Virus record (IMG/VR): IMGVR_UViG_3300030105_001443
Location: 1-21,074 of that record
DNA from: a virus
Direction: 5' to 3' (one strand)
DNA: 21,074 bases
Below the pieces are notes generated by a model, which was given only the letters and a program-made list of their open reading frames with translations, did no database searches and was not told where the DNA came from. Of the stretch, positions 1 to 9,100 are shown piece after piece (positions within the stretch are counted from its first letter, which is position 1; each line of letters opens with the position of its first letter). A program made the position numbers and the translations under genes.

Positions 1-263
1 GAGGGGTTGGTGATACTCAAGCTACTAAAGGGCATCCGTTAGTTCTAGGTGATGAAGATGATTTATGGAAGAGTACTTTGTGTGATATTTTAGATGCAAT
101 GTTAACAACCTTACAATCAGAAATACATCCAACACCAGTTGGACCATCAGGACCACCAATACAAGCACCTCAGTACGCAGGACAGCAAGCTGATATAGCA
201 ACATTAAAAAGTACATTAGCAGTTGGTTACAGTGATACTGTATGGGTGCAAAGAAACGGATAA
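1..263 (+). CDS. Baseplate hub/spike protein, C-terminal fragment (gp5/gpV-like, probable)
   Basis: This is the 3' end of a gene whose start lies before the window. The frame is open from base 3 and ends at the TAA at 261-263, giving about 86 residues. The fragment begins with GVGDTQATKGHPLVLGDEDD, continues with an amphipathic stretch (LCDILDAMLTTLQSEI), then the proline-rich PTPVGPSGPPI, and ends near VWVQRNG. A 'VLGD...L...L..L.....PTP.GPSGPP' ending is, from memory, typical of the C-terminal part of phage baseplate spike or OB-fold hub proteins (P2 gpV, T4 gp5 and relatives). The location just upstream of gp25-like and gp6-like wedge genes fits that role. The catalytic or OB-fold part is not visible, so any lysozyme domain cannot be judged. 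An internal TTG at 78 is not needed as a start because the frame continues upstream. Confidence 0.6.
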   Translation, partial: GVGDTQATKGHPLVLGDEDDLWKSTLCDILDAMLTTLQSEIHPTPVGPSGPPIQAPQYAGQQADIATLKSTLAVGYSDTVWVQRNG

Positions 264-276
264 TATAGAGTAACTT

Positions 277-888
277 ATGCCAGCAAATTGGGGATCCTTT
301 ACATCAGCAATGAACTCATGGTTTTGTGGAGACGCAGAAGGAGGTGAGGAGACTACTAACGGTAGTAAGACTGCTAAGAAGATAGCTGACGAGTATGCAA
401 ATGCGATAAGTCTATCCGCAGGACCTTTAATGAATATGTATAATACAGGATTAAATAAATCTTTAATAGAGACCGGATTTAATACTTCATTTAATTCACA
501 AATGGCAGCAGCAGGCATACCACCAGAAGGTATTGATATGCAAATAGCTGTATGGATACCAGCAGCAACTGGTGTTGTTAGTTCCTGGACGACTGCAACG
601 TTTCAAGCAATGCCAGCAACAGGTCATGGAGCTGCAATATTACCATTAACAGGTGGTCCAACAGATCACAAATTAGTAGAACCTGGTATGGCAGGTTTGA
701 TGCCATTAGCTGCAGCTATATATGATGCATTCCATACAGAAGATTGTTCATTAGTGGGGGGAGAACTAGCTGGAGGCTTTGCTGATCACATGAGTATGAT
801 AAGTGGAGTGTACCTTGGACTTTTACCACCTGTTCCACCAGCCCCATCTTTACCACAACCACCTGTACCGTGGTTCGGAGTTACTTAG
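277..888 (+). CDS. Unknown small tail/baseplate-region protein, 203 aa
   Basis: I do not recognise a named family. The protein starts at ATG 277, 13 nt after the previous stop, with only a weak upstream AGAG. It is rich in Ala, Gly, Met and Pro, and has a Lys/Asp-containing helical part (about residues 28-45, SKTAKKIADEYANAISL). A hydrophobic Gly/Ala/Trp-containing middle follows, then a proline-rich tail (LLPPVPPAPSLPQPPVPW) before the final FGVT. No signal peptide or clear membrane helix is visible, though several stretches are quite hydrophobic. I looked for a PAAR spike-tip repeat, because T4 5.4 sits next to gene 5, and did not find one. Its place between the hub fragment and the wedge genes suggests a virion or tail-assembly protein. 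A small hub-associated protein or chaperone are alternatives. The function is inference from position only. Confidence 0.75.
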   Translation: MPANWGSFTSAMNSWFCGDAEGGEETTNGSKTAKKIADEYANAISLSAGPLMNMYNTGLNKSLIETGFNTSFNSQMAAAGIPPEGIDMQIAVWIPAATGVVSSWTTATFQAMPATGHGAAILPLTGGPTDHKLVEPGMAGLMPLAAAIYDAFHTEDCSLVGGELAGGFADHMSMISGVYLGLLPPVPPAPSLPQPPVPWFGVT

Positions 889-919
889 ATAATTTACCCC
901 ATAAATTGGGATAAGTTAT
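889..919 (+). terminator. Hairpin right after the 203-aa gene; possible terminator or processing site
   Basis: Directly after the TAG at 886-888, the arm ATAATTTA-C-CCCA (889-901) can pair with TGGG-A-TAAGTTAT (907-919) around a 5-nt TAAAT loop. That gives about 12 pairs, one of them G-U, with one C/A mismatch. It is not followed by a clean T run but by TTTATATAT, so a classical intrinsic terminator is only a possibility. Its 3' edge overlaps the TATTTAT motif at 919. Confidence 0.4.
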
Positions 920-931
920 ATTTATATATGA
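919..931 (+). promoter_or_regulatory. Candidate late-promoter motif, copy 1 (TATTTATATATGA)
   Basis: This is one of four copies of TATTTAT-W-W-W-D-G-R found in the larger intergenic gaps. It ends 23 nt before the ATG at 955, leaving room for a short leader with the GAGGAG ribosome site at 944-949. T4 late promoters are a lone -10-type box (TATAAATA), so a single AT-rich box without a -35 element would fit that logic. The assignment is inferred from recurrence, not from a known consensus. Confidence 0.4.
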
Positions 932-954
932 TAAACTATACATGAGGAGAAAAT

Positions 955-1482
955 ATGTCAACCAATAAATTAGCACAAGTTATACGAAAAATTGTTCGTG
1001 AAGAGGTTCGCAAAGAAGTTCGACACCTTTTAAACGAGCAATCAAAACCAAAGGTTACAAGCAATAACCCTAATACAGGATTAAAGCATGCACTAGGATT
1101 AAATACTAGCAGTCAAAGGCGAGTTAAAAAGCCTAAGGCTGTAAAACAGTACACTAAAAATAAGATGCTTAATGATATATTAAACGAGACTGCAAATCAC
1201 ATATCTACAGGTAATGCTGACAGGTTAAGTGGAGATGTATCAGAATATCCATCAATGGGAGGTGGATCCCACACATCAGGTAACGCTCAAGCATTTGGTG
1301 TAAACTCATTAGCAGCTAAAATGGGGTATGGTGATGTGAATCAAGGAGCTCCGTCATTGCAAGAAATGGTACCTTCAACTGATACTCGTGGAATGATGAG
1401 TAAAGGTGTTGCAGCTGATAGTGCAGTAGCAAAAGCACTAACCCGTGATTATAGCGAATTAGTTAAAACATTTAAAAAGTAA
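955..1482 (+). CDS. Hypothetical virion-associated protein with basic N-terminal helix, 175 aa
   Basis: The start at ATG 955 is supported by a strong GAGGAG at 944-949, 5 nt upstream. Residues 1-30 form a highly charged helix (KLAQVIRKIVREEVRKEVRH), which could make a coiled coil or bind another protein or nucleic acid. The middle is Lys/Asn/Ser-rich and probably disordered. A Gly/Ser segment follows (about residues 95-120, SMGGGSHTSG), and the end is again helical (VAKALTRDYSELVKTFKK). I do not recognise a family with a known function. From memory, the IR-IVREEVRKEV type of N-terminus is common in small proteins of marine myoviruses, often among structural genes. It sits 3 nt before the gp25-like gene and is probably co-transcribed with it. 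A baseplate or tail accessory protein is the likeliest reading, but this is not shown by the sequence. Confidence 0.8.
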   Translation: MSTNKLAQVIRKIVREEVRKEVRHLLNEQSKPKVTSNNPNTGLKHALGLNTSSQRRVKKPKAVKQYTKNKMLNDILNETANHISTGNADRLSGDVSEYPSMGGGSHTSGNAQAFGVNSLAAKMGYGDVNQGAPSLQEMVPSTDTRGMMSKGVAADSAVAKALTRDYSELVKTFKK

Positions 1483-1485
1483 ATT

Positions 1486-1917
1486 ATGGATAACTCGTTT
1501 ACAAATAGAGATGATATAGCAATAGGTATTCAGATACCTTTCGGTTCAGGGCAGTCTAATTTTAAATTAAATTATACTACCCTTGATCAAGCACGTTCCA
1601 ATATCATAAACCTTCTATTAACTCATAAGGGTGAACGGTTTATGCAACCAGAATTTGGAACTAATTTAAGACGATTTATATTTAAACCGAATACTAGAAC
1701 TCTTGAATCTGCTATTAAAACGGAACTAACCTCAACAATAAGCTTTTGGTTACCATACGTTAACTTAGATGATATTCAAGTAACAAGATCAGTACAACAA
1801 ATAGAAGACTATACAATCGCTGTATCATTAACATTTTCAGTCTCCAGCGATATAACCGAATTTAAAACTGTAACATTTGGATTTGATTCAAGTGGAGGTG
1901 TATCAGTTAGAGGATAA
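1486..1917 (+). CDS. 25: Baseplate wedge protein, gp25/GPW family
   Basis: At 143 residues this is close to T4 gp25 (132 aa). The family signature is clear: an N-terminal part with IAIGIQIPF followed by TTLDQARSNIINLLLTHKGERFMQPEFGTNLRRFIF, in which the G-E-R-x-M-x-P-E-F-G-x-x-L block lies at about residues 48-64. The second half (ISFWLPYVNLDDIQV and the following strands) matches the usual second part of the fold. In T4 and related contractile systems (including the T6SS TssE homologue), gp25 sits in the wedge core with gp6 and gp53 and nucleates sheath assembly. ATG 1486 lies 3 nt after the previous stop, with only a weak A/G-rich site upstream, so translation is probably coupled. It is followed 2 nt later by the gp6-like gene, matching the expected wedge-core pairing. 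Confidence 0.93.
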   Translation: MDNSFTNRDDIAIGIQIPFGSGQSNFKLNYTTLDQARSNIINLLLTHKGERFMQPEFGTNLRRFIFKPNTRTLESAIKTELTSTISFWLPYVNLDDIQVTRSVQQIEDYTIAVSLTFSVSSDITEFKTVTFGFDSSGGVSVRG

Positions 1918-1919
1918 TT

Positions 1920-3803
1920 ATGGCAACATTAAACGAAAAAATATCTAAAGATATAAAATATGTTGGAAAGGACTTTCCAACTATACGAAGGAATTTATTA
2001 AATTTTGCAAAAACGTATTATCCGACCACGTTTAACGATTTTAATGAAGCATCACCTGGAATGATGTTCATGGAGACTACCGCATATGTAGGTGATTTAT
2101 TAAGTTTTTATTTAGATAAGCAGTTTAAAGAATCACTATTACCGTATGCAACTGAACGTAAAAATGTAAATGCATTAGCTCAGTCATTAGGTTACAAACC
2201 AAAACAAGCTATAGCCGCACAAGTAGAGCTTGAGATATATCAGACTATACCTGCAATCGGTATTGGAGATAAAAATAAACCAGATTGGAGGTACGCACTA
2301 GCTATAGGTGGTGGTATGAGAGTGAAGGGTGGTAAAGGTACATTCAGAACTAACTTACCAGTAGATTTTAGAATATCAGGATCAGGTAATGATACAGAAA
2401 TCTCTATATTTACTACAGACGATACTACTGGTGAACCAACATATTATCTACTAAAAAAATCAGCATTATTTGAATCAGGAAAAACTGTTACTCAGACATT
2501 CTCAGTAGCATCAGCACAAGCGTACAGAACCTTAACATTAGGACGTAAAAATATACTTGAAGTAATTAGTTGTATAGACTCAGAAGGTAATGAATGGAGT
2601 GAGGTACCTTTCCTAGCTCAAGATACAGTATTTAAAGACATAGAGAATAATCAATATAATGATCCTGAATTAACTGATTATAACACACAAACACCATATC
2701 TATTAAAATTGAGAAAAACATCTAAACGGTTTATTACTCGAGTAAGGGATGATGGTAAGACAATATTAGAATTTGGACCTGGTACATCAACTAAACCAGA
2801 TGAAGAGATAATTCCAAATCCAATTAATGCTGGATCAACATTACCTTCAGCATCCCCTAAAGCTAATACCTTTATAGATCCTTCAAACTTTATGTATACT
2901 AAAGCATACGGTGAAGCTCCTGCTAATACAACTTTAACGGTAGAGTATACAATTGGATTAGGTATTGGTGATAATGTAGATTCAAATGAAATAAATGAAT
3001 TAGATAATATAAAGTTTATAACTGATGGAACAGGTTTAGATAGAACCTTATTTCAGAGCACTAAAGGATCAGTAGCTGCTACTAACCCAGCTCCAGCTCA
3101 AGGAGGTAGAGGTTCTGAGACTATTAACGAAACTAGGGAGAATGCTTTAGCTTTCTTTAACGCACAAGGTAGGGTAGTTAGTAAGAATGATTATATGATA
3201 CGAACCTTAACTATGCCATCACAATATGGATCAATAGCAAAGGTATTTGTAGTACAAGATGAAGCATTAAACACATCAACTACTAATAACCGTATACGGA
3301 ATCCATTTGCAATTAGCTTATACACTTTATCATATAACTCAGATAAAGAGCTTGTAAATACTAACCCTGCAACTAAACAGAATATTATAAGCTACCTAAC
3401 ACCTTACAGGTTGTTAACTGACTCAATCACGCTTAAAAATGCATTCGTTATTAATATAGGATTAGATTTTGAGATAATAACTTTACCAGGGTTTAATAGT
3501 AACGAGGTATTGTTAAAAGCGATAGGTGCAATTAAGAACTTGTTACATATTGAAAAAATGCAGATTAATCAACCTATAATCTTTGCAGACATATACAGTA
3601 ATCTAGCATCAGTTATGGGTATACAGAGTATAACGAAGTTAGAAGTATATAATTTATGGAATGATGATGATGGTTATTCTGGGAATATTTATGACATAAA
3701 ACAAGCAACTAGAGATGGAGTTATATACCCATCACTTGATCCAAGTATATTTGAAATTAAGTTTCCTAATTCAAATATTAAAGGACGAGTAGCTGGAATA
3801 TAG
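1920..3803 (+). CDS. 6: Baseplate wedge protein, gp6 / baseplate-J-like
   Basis: At 627 residues this is close to T4 gp6 (660 aa). The N-terminus carries the typical gp6 block: FPTIRRNLLNFAKTYYP, then SPGMMFMETTAYVGDLLSFY (about residues 45-64), then ESLLPYATERKNVNALAQSLGYKP. A second conserved region from about residue 400 (NETRENALAFFNAQGRVVSKNDY, then the MPSQYGSIAKVFV stretch) is the part shared with P2 gpJ-type proteins. In T4, two gp6 copies per wedge form the inner baseplate ring with gp25 and gp53. The start at 1920 has GAGGA at 1910-1914, overlapping the end of the gp25-like gene, so translation of the two is coupled. No truncation or frame break is visible. The assignment is firm at family level. 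Confidence 0.93.
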   Translation: MATLNEKISKDIKYVGKDFPTIRRNLLNFAKTYYPTTFNDFNEASPGMMFMETTAYVGDLLSFYLDKQFKESLLPYATERKNVNALAQSLGYKPKQAIAAQVELEIYQTIPAIGIGDKNKPDWRYALAIGGGMRVKGGKGTFRTNLPVDFRISGSGNDTEISIFTTDDTTGEPTYYLLKKSALFESGKTVTQTFSVASAQAYRTLTLGRKNILEVISCIDSEGNEWSEVPFLAQDTVFKDIENNQYNDPELTDYNTQTPYLLKLRKTSKRFITRVRDDGKTILEFGPGTSTKPDEEIIPNPINAGSTLPSASPKANTFIDPSNFMYTKAYGEAPANTTLTVEYTIGLGIGDNVDSNEINELDNIKFITDGTGLDRTLFQSTKGSVAATNPAPAQGGRGSETINETRENALAFFNAQGRVVSKNDYMIRTLTMPSQYGSIAKVFVVQDEALNTSTTNNRIRNPFAISLYTLSYNSDKELVNTNPATKQNIISYLTPYRLLTDSITLKNAFVINIGLDFEIITLPGFNSNEVLLKAIGAIKNLLHIEKMQINQPIIFADIYSNLASVMGIQSITKLEVYNLWNDDDGYSGNIYDIKQATRDGVIYPSLDPSIFEIKFPNSNIKGRVAGI

Positions 3804-3806
3804 GAG
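3802..3806 (+). promoter_or_regulatory. Ribosome-binding site inside the gp6 stop
   Basis: AGGAG overlaps the TAG stop of the gp6-like gene (3801-3803) and sits 7 nt before ATG 3814. This fixes the downstream start and suggests translational coupling. Confidence 0.7.
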
Positions 3807-3813
3807 TAAAATA

Positions 3814-4944
3814 ATGATTAAATCAATATATGCAACATCAGATAATACTATCTATGAAAAAACTGGTAGTTTAAACGCCGGTCTAGACAGTCTATTAGAG
3901 TTGTCTAAAGTATCCTCATCAGCTGGAATCTTTACATCGAGAATGCTAATAAACTTTCAACTAGATTCAATTAGTGCATCTATAGCTGCAGGTGATATAA
4001 CTAACCCATCTTTTTATATCAACTTGTATTCTACTAATGTTAAAGAAGCACCTCTAGAATACGCTTTAATAGCTCACCCACTATCACAATCATGGTCAAA
4101 TGGAGTTGGTCGAATTTTAGAGCCAATAAGTCAAAACGGGTATATTAAAGATGGTTCATCATGGATCTACAGAGATAAGCAAGATGTTACAACGAAATAT
4201 GTAGCAACTAAAGATACGCAATGGACATCTCAATCACTAGTTACTGGAACTGAGATTAAGTACTCAAGTGTAACTGGTGGTGGTACATGGTACTCGAATT
4301 ATTATGGTACTCAATCATTTGAACAGGAAACATCAGATTTAAGAATGAATGTAACTCCAGTAATTAATTATATTTTATCAACTAAAGGTGCTAACGGTAA
4401 ATATATTAATGACGGTATTATAATAATGCGATCAGGCTCTCAAGAAACTGATGCAAAATCATATGGTAATATCTCTTTCTTTTCTAGAGAAACTAATACA
4501 GTATATCAACCGAGACTTGAGGTAGTTTATGACGACTCTGAGTTTAACTCCTCTGGGTTAAATGAGCTAACTTCTGATCAAAGTGTATTATATGTTAAAA
4601 ATTTAAAACATGAATACACTACTAAGGAACGTCCCAAGATTCGCGTTATAGGTAGAGACCGATATCCATCTAAGACTTTCTCTACTCAATCAAATTATAA
4701 AACTATAAATTTTTTACCAACCTCATCTTATTATGGCGTTAAAGATGCACTTACAGAAGAGTTTATACTTCCATATAGTAGTGTAGGAACAAAGCTAAGC
4801 TGTGATTCGGGAGGAAACTTTTTTAAATTAGATATGGATTCATTTATGCCTGAGCGTTATTATAAACTATCTTTTCAAGTAACACAGTCAGACGCATCAG
4901 TAGTTGTATATGACGAGAATTTTTATTTCAAAGTAGTAAGATAA
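3814..4944 (+). CDS. Structural protein with DNRLRE/CBM-like N-terminal domain, 376 aa
   Basis: Two parts can be seen. Residues 1 to about 245 resemble DNRLRE-type beta-sandwich domains. They open with the 'ATSDNTIYE...N.GLDSLLEL' pattern, then SRMLINFQLDSI, then a PLSQSWSNGVGR block and a Trp/Tyr-rich loop. They close with DGIIIMRSGSQETD and SFFSRETNTVYQPRLEVVYDDS. Residues 255 to 376 look like a second all-beta, Ig-like domain, ending in DENFYFKVVR. DNRLRE domains are known from surface and carbohydrate-associated proteins. Here the gene directly follows the gp6-like wedge gene, so the product is probably a baseplate peripheral or receptor-contacting protein. I see no similarity to T4 gp7 or gp8. 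The start is set by the AGGAG at 3802-3806, and the next gene begins 1 nt after its stop. The domain name comes from pattern recall; the structural role is inferred from position. Confidence 0.75.
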   Translation: MIKSIYATSDNTIYEKTGSLNAGLDSLLELSKVSSSAGIFTSRMLINFQLDSISASIAAGDITNPSFYINLYSTNVKEAPLEYALIAHPLSQSWSNGVGRILEPISQNGYIKDGSSWIYRDKQDVTTKYVATKDTQWTSQSLVTGTEIKYSSVTGGGTWYSNYYGTQSFEQETSDLRMNVTPVINYILSTKGANGKYINDGIIIMRSGSQETDAKSYGNISFFSRETNTVYQPRLEVVYDDSEFNSSGLNELTSDQSVLYVKNLKHEYTTKERPKIRVIGRDRYPSKTFSTQSNYKTINFLPTSSYYGVKDALTEEFILPYSSVGTKLSCDSGGNFFKLDMDSFMPERYYKLSFQVTQSDASVVVYDENFYFKVVR

Positions 4945-4945
4945 T

Positions 4946-6157
4946 ATGGCAGCTAGTAATCTTAATATAACCCGAGCAAGAGAGATAGCATTAGGCTCTA
5001 CCTCACCAATTCAGAAAGCTCAGCTTGCTGTTGGTAAGCCAGCATTATATACATCACCATATACTCCAACTCAACAACCAACTCCATCATATAGACCAAC
5101 TCAAACTGAAACTCAAATTGTACGACCGAGTGAGTATGGTAAAACTGATAACAACGTTAGTGCATATATACCCCCTATTAAAGATGGTAGACCTAACCTT
5201 GAGTATGTTCAATCAATACCACCACCACCGTCGCCGCCAAGGCCCGGTAGTGAGGATACTAAATCTATTGTATCTGAAGAAGTAGATAAGATTATTGAGG
5301 AATCAAACGAACTTATTGATGAGAGAGAAACATATGTTGTACCAGGTCCTAAAGTGATACCAGATCAAGATATATTAGTAGCACCTCCTGCAATTACACC
5401 AACTGAACTTGTATTACAAGCTCAAGCTAACTGTCAAAAGACTGAAGTACTACCAGAAATAATTATAAATAATGAAATAATTGTAAATATAGCATCCCCC
5501 TCAGCTAGTATAGTAGACCCTATAAGGTACGAAGTACCAGTTATAACTTTTGGATGCATGGATCCAGACGCACTTAACTATAATCCTGATGCTACTGTAA
5601 ATGATTTTACTTGTGAGTTTGAGCCAGGACCAGAAGAAGTAGAAGAAGAAGAAGAGGTAATAGTTGTACCTGAACCTGAATGGGATCCTCCAATGCCACC
5701 TGAGGTACCCTTCTTGAATTCACACGGTGAAACATTATATGTAGTAACTAAAGAGGATGTAAAGAATGGTAATATGGTTAAACTGCCTAGTGGTGTCAAG
5801 ATAAAAGCTACTATGGCTTTAGTAAAGCATATAACACGTGAACAAATGCAATCCTCAGATATAGTTTTAACAGAAGAGTTAAAAGAAGTGTCCGTGAGAA
5901 AAAAAGCTCGTGAATTATTAGGAGGTGAATTACCTAATGATAATCCTACAGCCGGTACATCACAGATAGCAATATTTAATAATAATCTAGAAGTGCAGTC
6001 AAAAGAACTAAAACGAAATCCTAGAGGAATAATTTATATACAAGATGATATAGAGCCGGAATTAAAAATTAGTTTACGTAGTAGGGCGTTTCAACACGAC
6101 CTGTACACACGTACAATAGACACTGGATTCACTAAACTACTCGGAAAATTGGAATAA
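4946..6157 (+). CDS. Proline/glutamate-rich baseplate-region protein with Cys-bounded GC-DP-A-NY motif, 403 aa
   Basis: Residues 1-150 look extended and disordered: repeated T/P/Q (about 33-60), a PPPPSPPRP run (about 92-100) and acidic helices. Residues 203-223 carry a motif beginning GCMDPDALNYNPDAT and closing with a Cys, so C204 and C223 bracket an Asp/Asn-rich loop. From memory, this GCTD-x-A-x-NYdp-A motif is frequent in secreted proteins of marine Bacteroidota, and sometimes in phages. An acidic Glu/Pro run follows (EEVEEEEEVIVVPEPEW), then a more ordered C-terminus of about 140 residues. That C-terminus includes a Lys/Glu helix (TEELKEVSVRKKARELLGG) and ends in TGFTKLLGKLE. No known T4 protein is recognised. 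Neighbours suggest a flexible baseplate connector or fibre-anchoring component. The start at 4946 follows the previous stop after 1 nt, with only a weak ribosome site. Confidence 0.75.
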   Translation: MAASNLNITRAREIALGSTSPIQKAQLAVGKPALYTSPYTPTQQPTPSYRPTQTETQIVRPSEYGKTDNNVSAYIPPIKDGRPNLEYVQSIPPPPSPPRPGSEDTKSIVSEEVDKIIEESNELIDERETYVVPGPKVIPDQDILVAPPAITPTELVLQAQANCQKTEVLPEIIINNEIIVNIASPSASIVDPIRYEVPVITFGCMDPDALNYNPDATVNDFTCEFEPGPEEVEEEEEVIVVPEPEWDPPMPPEVPFLNSHGETLYVVTKEDVKNGNMVKLPSGVKIKATMALVKHITREQMQSSDIVLTEELKEVSVRKKARELLGGELPNDNPTAGTSQIAIFNNNLEVQSKELKRNPRGIIYIQDDIEPELKISLRSRAFQHDLYTRTIDTGFTKLLGKLE

Positions 6158-6160
6158 TAT

Positions 6161-9100
6161 ATGCCATCAAATTTTTATAATAACAATCTTGAAGTTGACT
6201 CCTCATTAGGACAAGTAACTGCTGAATACTATACAGCTGATGATCTTGATCGTATAAGTATTACATATGGTTATCTAGAAGATCCAGCATTTGGATTAAG
6301 TGATAAGGATAGGGTAGAGCTACATGTTTACGATATCAGCAATAACCACTTATTTTCTGATCATCAGATAGAAGGGTGGTCTATTGAATCTGATCTTGAA
6401 CAAAAACCAGTTATAGTTTTAAATGTTCGTAACGATTTAAAGGCAATAGGATTTACTAAAGGTGTATATAGAATAGTTTACAACTTCCATAGAGATGTTG
6501 TAGGTAGAAATCTAGGGCCTAAGTTTGAAGTTAAAACAATAAGTTCTGATAGAAAGGAGGTAAGATTAGTACCATTAACTCCTGCAGATAGTGAAGCATT
6601 TGAATCAAACGAGTTAGATGATTTTTATAGTGACTTTCAGCAATTAATGCAATCATCTGGAGTATCTGGTCCATTTACTGGCCCTTCAATCTCTAATAAT
6701 CAATTATGGACTCAACTGCACCTTAATCTAGGATATAACTTTTTACCACTAGTAGGTGCATGGGTAGTAAACGATATATTTCCACCAGATCCTCTATACC
6801 CAAATACTATACTACTAAAGTTCTATGATAAACTACCAGCATCAGTTAAACCAAAACTACGATGTTGGTTAACTGCAGAGGCATCTCAACCAGCTATTAA
6901 TAAGTGCATGCTTGACGAACCGATAATTAATGATGGTAAAACTTTAGCTAGCCCTAACTTCGATTTATGTTTAGATAGTACACCTAGGGTACAGACAGCT
7001 CATAAAACACAAGCTGAAATATTAGGTAGTGAATCTGATTTAGCTAATGAATTAGTTAATGCATACTCCTCTAGTAGAGAAGGTGTAACACTTAATATTG
7101 ATTACTCTATATTAGAAAACTATGTACATTTCAGCTCAGCGGAACAGCGATTAGATAATTTTATATATAAACTAAAGTTAATTAATGGATACGATACTAG
7201 AGCTAGGGATTTTGATTATAGTGAATTTTCATCTCAAGATGTTTATATATACGAGTATACAGGCTCGCATGGCTCGGTACATACTAAAAGATATCAAAGG
7301 CGTTGGGTTAATAAAAAACTTGATTTAATAAATAATTTTGATGACTGGGAAAAGTGGTTATACTTTGACAGTGGGTCACAGGAATCATATATAACAACTA
7401 CTGGTTCGCGAGGAGGTGGTGAGTATGACTGGTCAAGATCAGCTATTACACCATTCCCTAAACTATCCGGATCATATAAAAATGATTTATGGACAGAGGA
7501 TTATTTAGAATGGAATGTCGATCAATTATTTGACTGGGCAGTTCACAGTATATTTATACCAGGACCTAACTACGAATTACTACACCTAACATCATCTAAA
7601 TCTGCTAACTGGTTATCTATAGCTAGAACAACAGCTAGTGCTTATGATAGACATAATCCAAATATTTTACGAAAAACTGTACCTGAATACTTAAGTGATG
7701 TAGGTAAGGATGCAAATGAAACATACCTACGATTTACAGATATGGTTGGTCAAGCCCATGATATACCGTGGACTTATACAAGAGCGTTTACAGATAAAGC
7801 AAGTAGACTTCATAATGAAAATTATAAAAATAACAGTGGAATGTCCGACGATATATTATATCACGTTGGTAAATCACAAGGTATTGAATTTGTTGATGGC
7901 GATCCAAATCAGCAGCTATGGGAATATAAACTAGGTAAAGATTCAGAAGGATTTGTTAAGCAAAATGCTCCTACTGCATCTATAAAGACTATGCCAGCTA
8001 AACAGCGAACAAGAGAAGTATGGAGACGTATATTAAACAACCTTCCGTTCTTACTCAAATCAAAAGGTACGCGAATGGGTATCCGTGGTTTAATAAACTG
8101 CTATGGAGTACCAGAGGAAGTATTACCAATATATGAGTACGGGTCAAGTAAGCAGAGTGATCAAACTACATTATATGAAGAACAACATTTTAAATATTGT
8201 TTAAATTTCCATAAAAGTCAATCAGTATCAACATACTGGGGCCCTCATCATAGAACTACACACGTTACTTCGAGTGCAATAACACCTAATGCTGTCGAGT
8301 TTAGAATGTTCCCTAATGCTAACACTCCTGCTTATAGTCAATCTCTGTGGCAAGTAGATAACAGAGCAGGTATACGATTACATAGGAGTTACAGTAGTGC
8401 AGTCAAGCTAAATGGACAACCAGAAGCATTTACAGAATACGGACACTTTAGTTTAATACTATCAAGCTCACAAGGGTATGTATCTGCATCAACTGGAAAA
8501 GCTAAAATTTTCCAAGAGAGTAATATTCGTAGAGCTGGAGATGGTTGGTGGACTGTCTTGCTTAATAGAGTACCTAATAACAAAAAGCAAACCCCGTATG
8601 GTGCATATCATAGTGCTAGTATGTTTAATTACACACTAACTGCAGTCAGAGCAGAGTACGGTACTGTAGATCAAGCTGTATCGTGTAGCTTTCAAGTAAC
8701 TGGAGCTACTAACTACCACTCTGCATCAATGAATCAATCATATTCTGGTAGCCTAGAGTCAGGTAGACGAGCATATCTAGGAGGATTTGTAACTACTAGT
8801 GGTAATTATTATGGCTCACAAAATCATAAAATATTTGGAGATCCATTTAGCGGATCAATGCAGGAATTAAGATATTATGCAGCTGCTATATCCCATTCAG
8901 TTCTAGTAAGCCACACACTAGCACCAGAAATGTATTCATCTAATAACGCATTAAGTACTTATAGTGATTTATTATTAAGATTAAAATTAAGTGACAGGGT
9001 TAATCACTATAGTGGAAGTGTCCAATCACCTTCATCATCTCAACTTATACAGAATCTAGCTCCTGACCAACAATCATCAAGTTTAAATTTTGGTAATACT

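Noticed and set aside
78-263. A separate small gene starting at TTG 78
   Set aside because: The same frame is open back to base 3 with consistent protein sequence, so it is the end of a longer gene cut by the window edge.
216-518. Minus-strand frames (also at 25, 5578, 8389, 10818, 14003, 16913, 17162, 18703, 19267, 19703 and 20134)
   Set aside because: Each lies fully or mostly opposite a better supported + strand gene, gives low-complexity or family-free protein, and no minus-strand gene cluster exists.
277-888. PAAR-repeat spike tip protein
   Set aside because: No PAAR triplet pattern or metal-site residues; the idea rested only on gene position.
3686-3692. Intragenic TATTTAT copies (also 7551, 17430, 20367) as internal promoters
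   Set aside because: They lack the downstream W-W-W-D-G-R part and are not placed before gene starts; expected by chance in AT-rich coding sequence.
5025-5285. A + strand 86-codon frame inside the 403-aa gene
   Set aside because: It is rich in His, Leu and Gln from reading a Pro/Thr/Gln-rich region out of frame, has no ribosome site, and the main frame has recognisable features.
7710-7934. A + strand 74-codon frame inside the 1472-aa gene
   Set aside because: Out-of-frame shadow without ribosome site; the main frame continues unbroken with conserved blocks.
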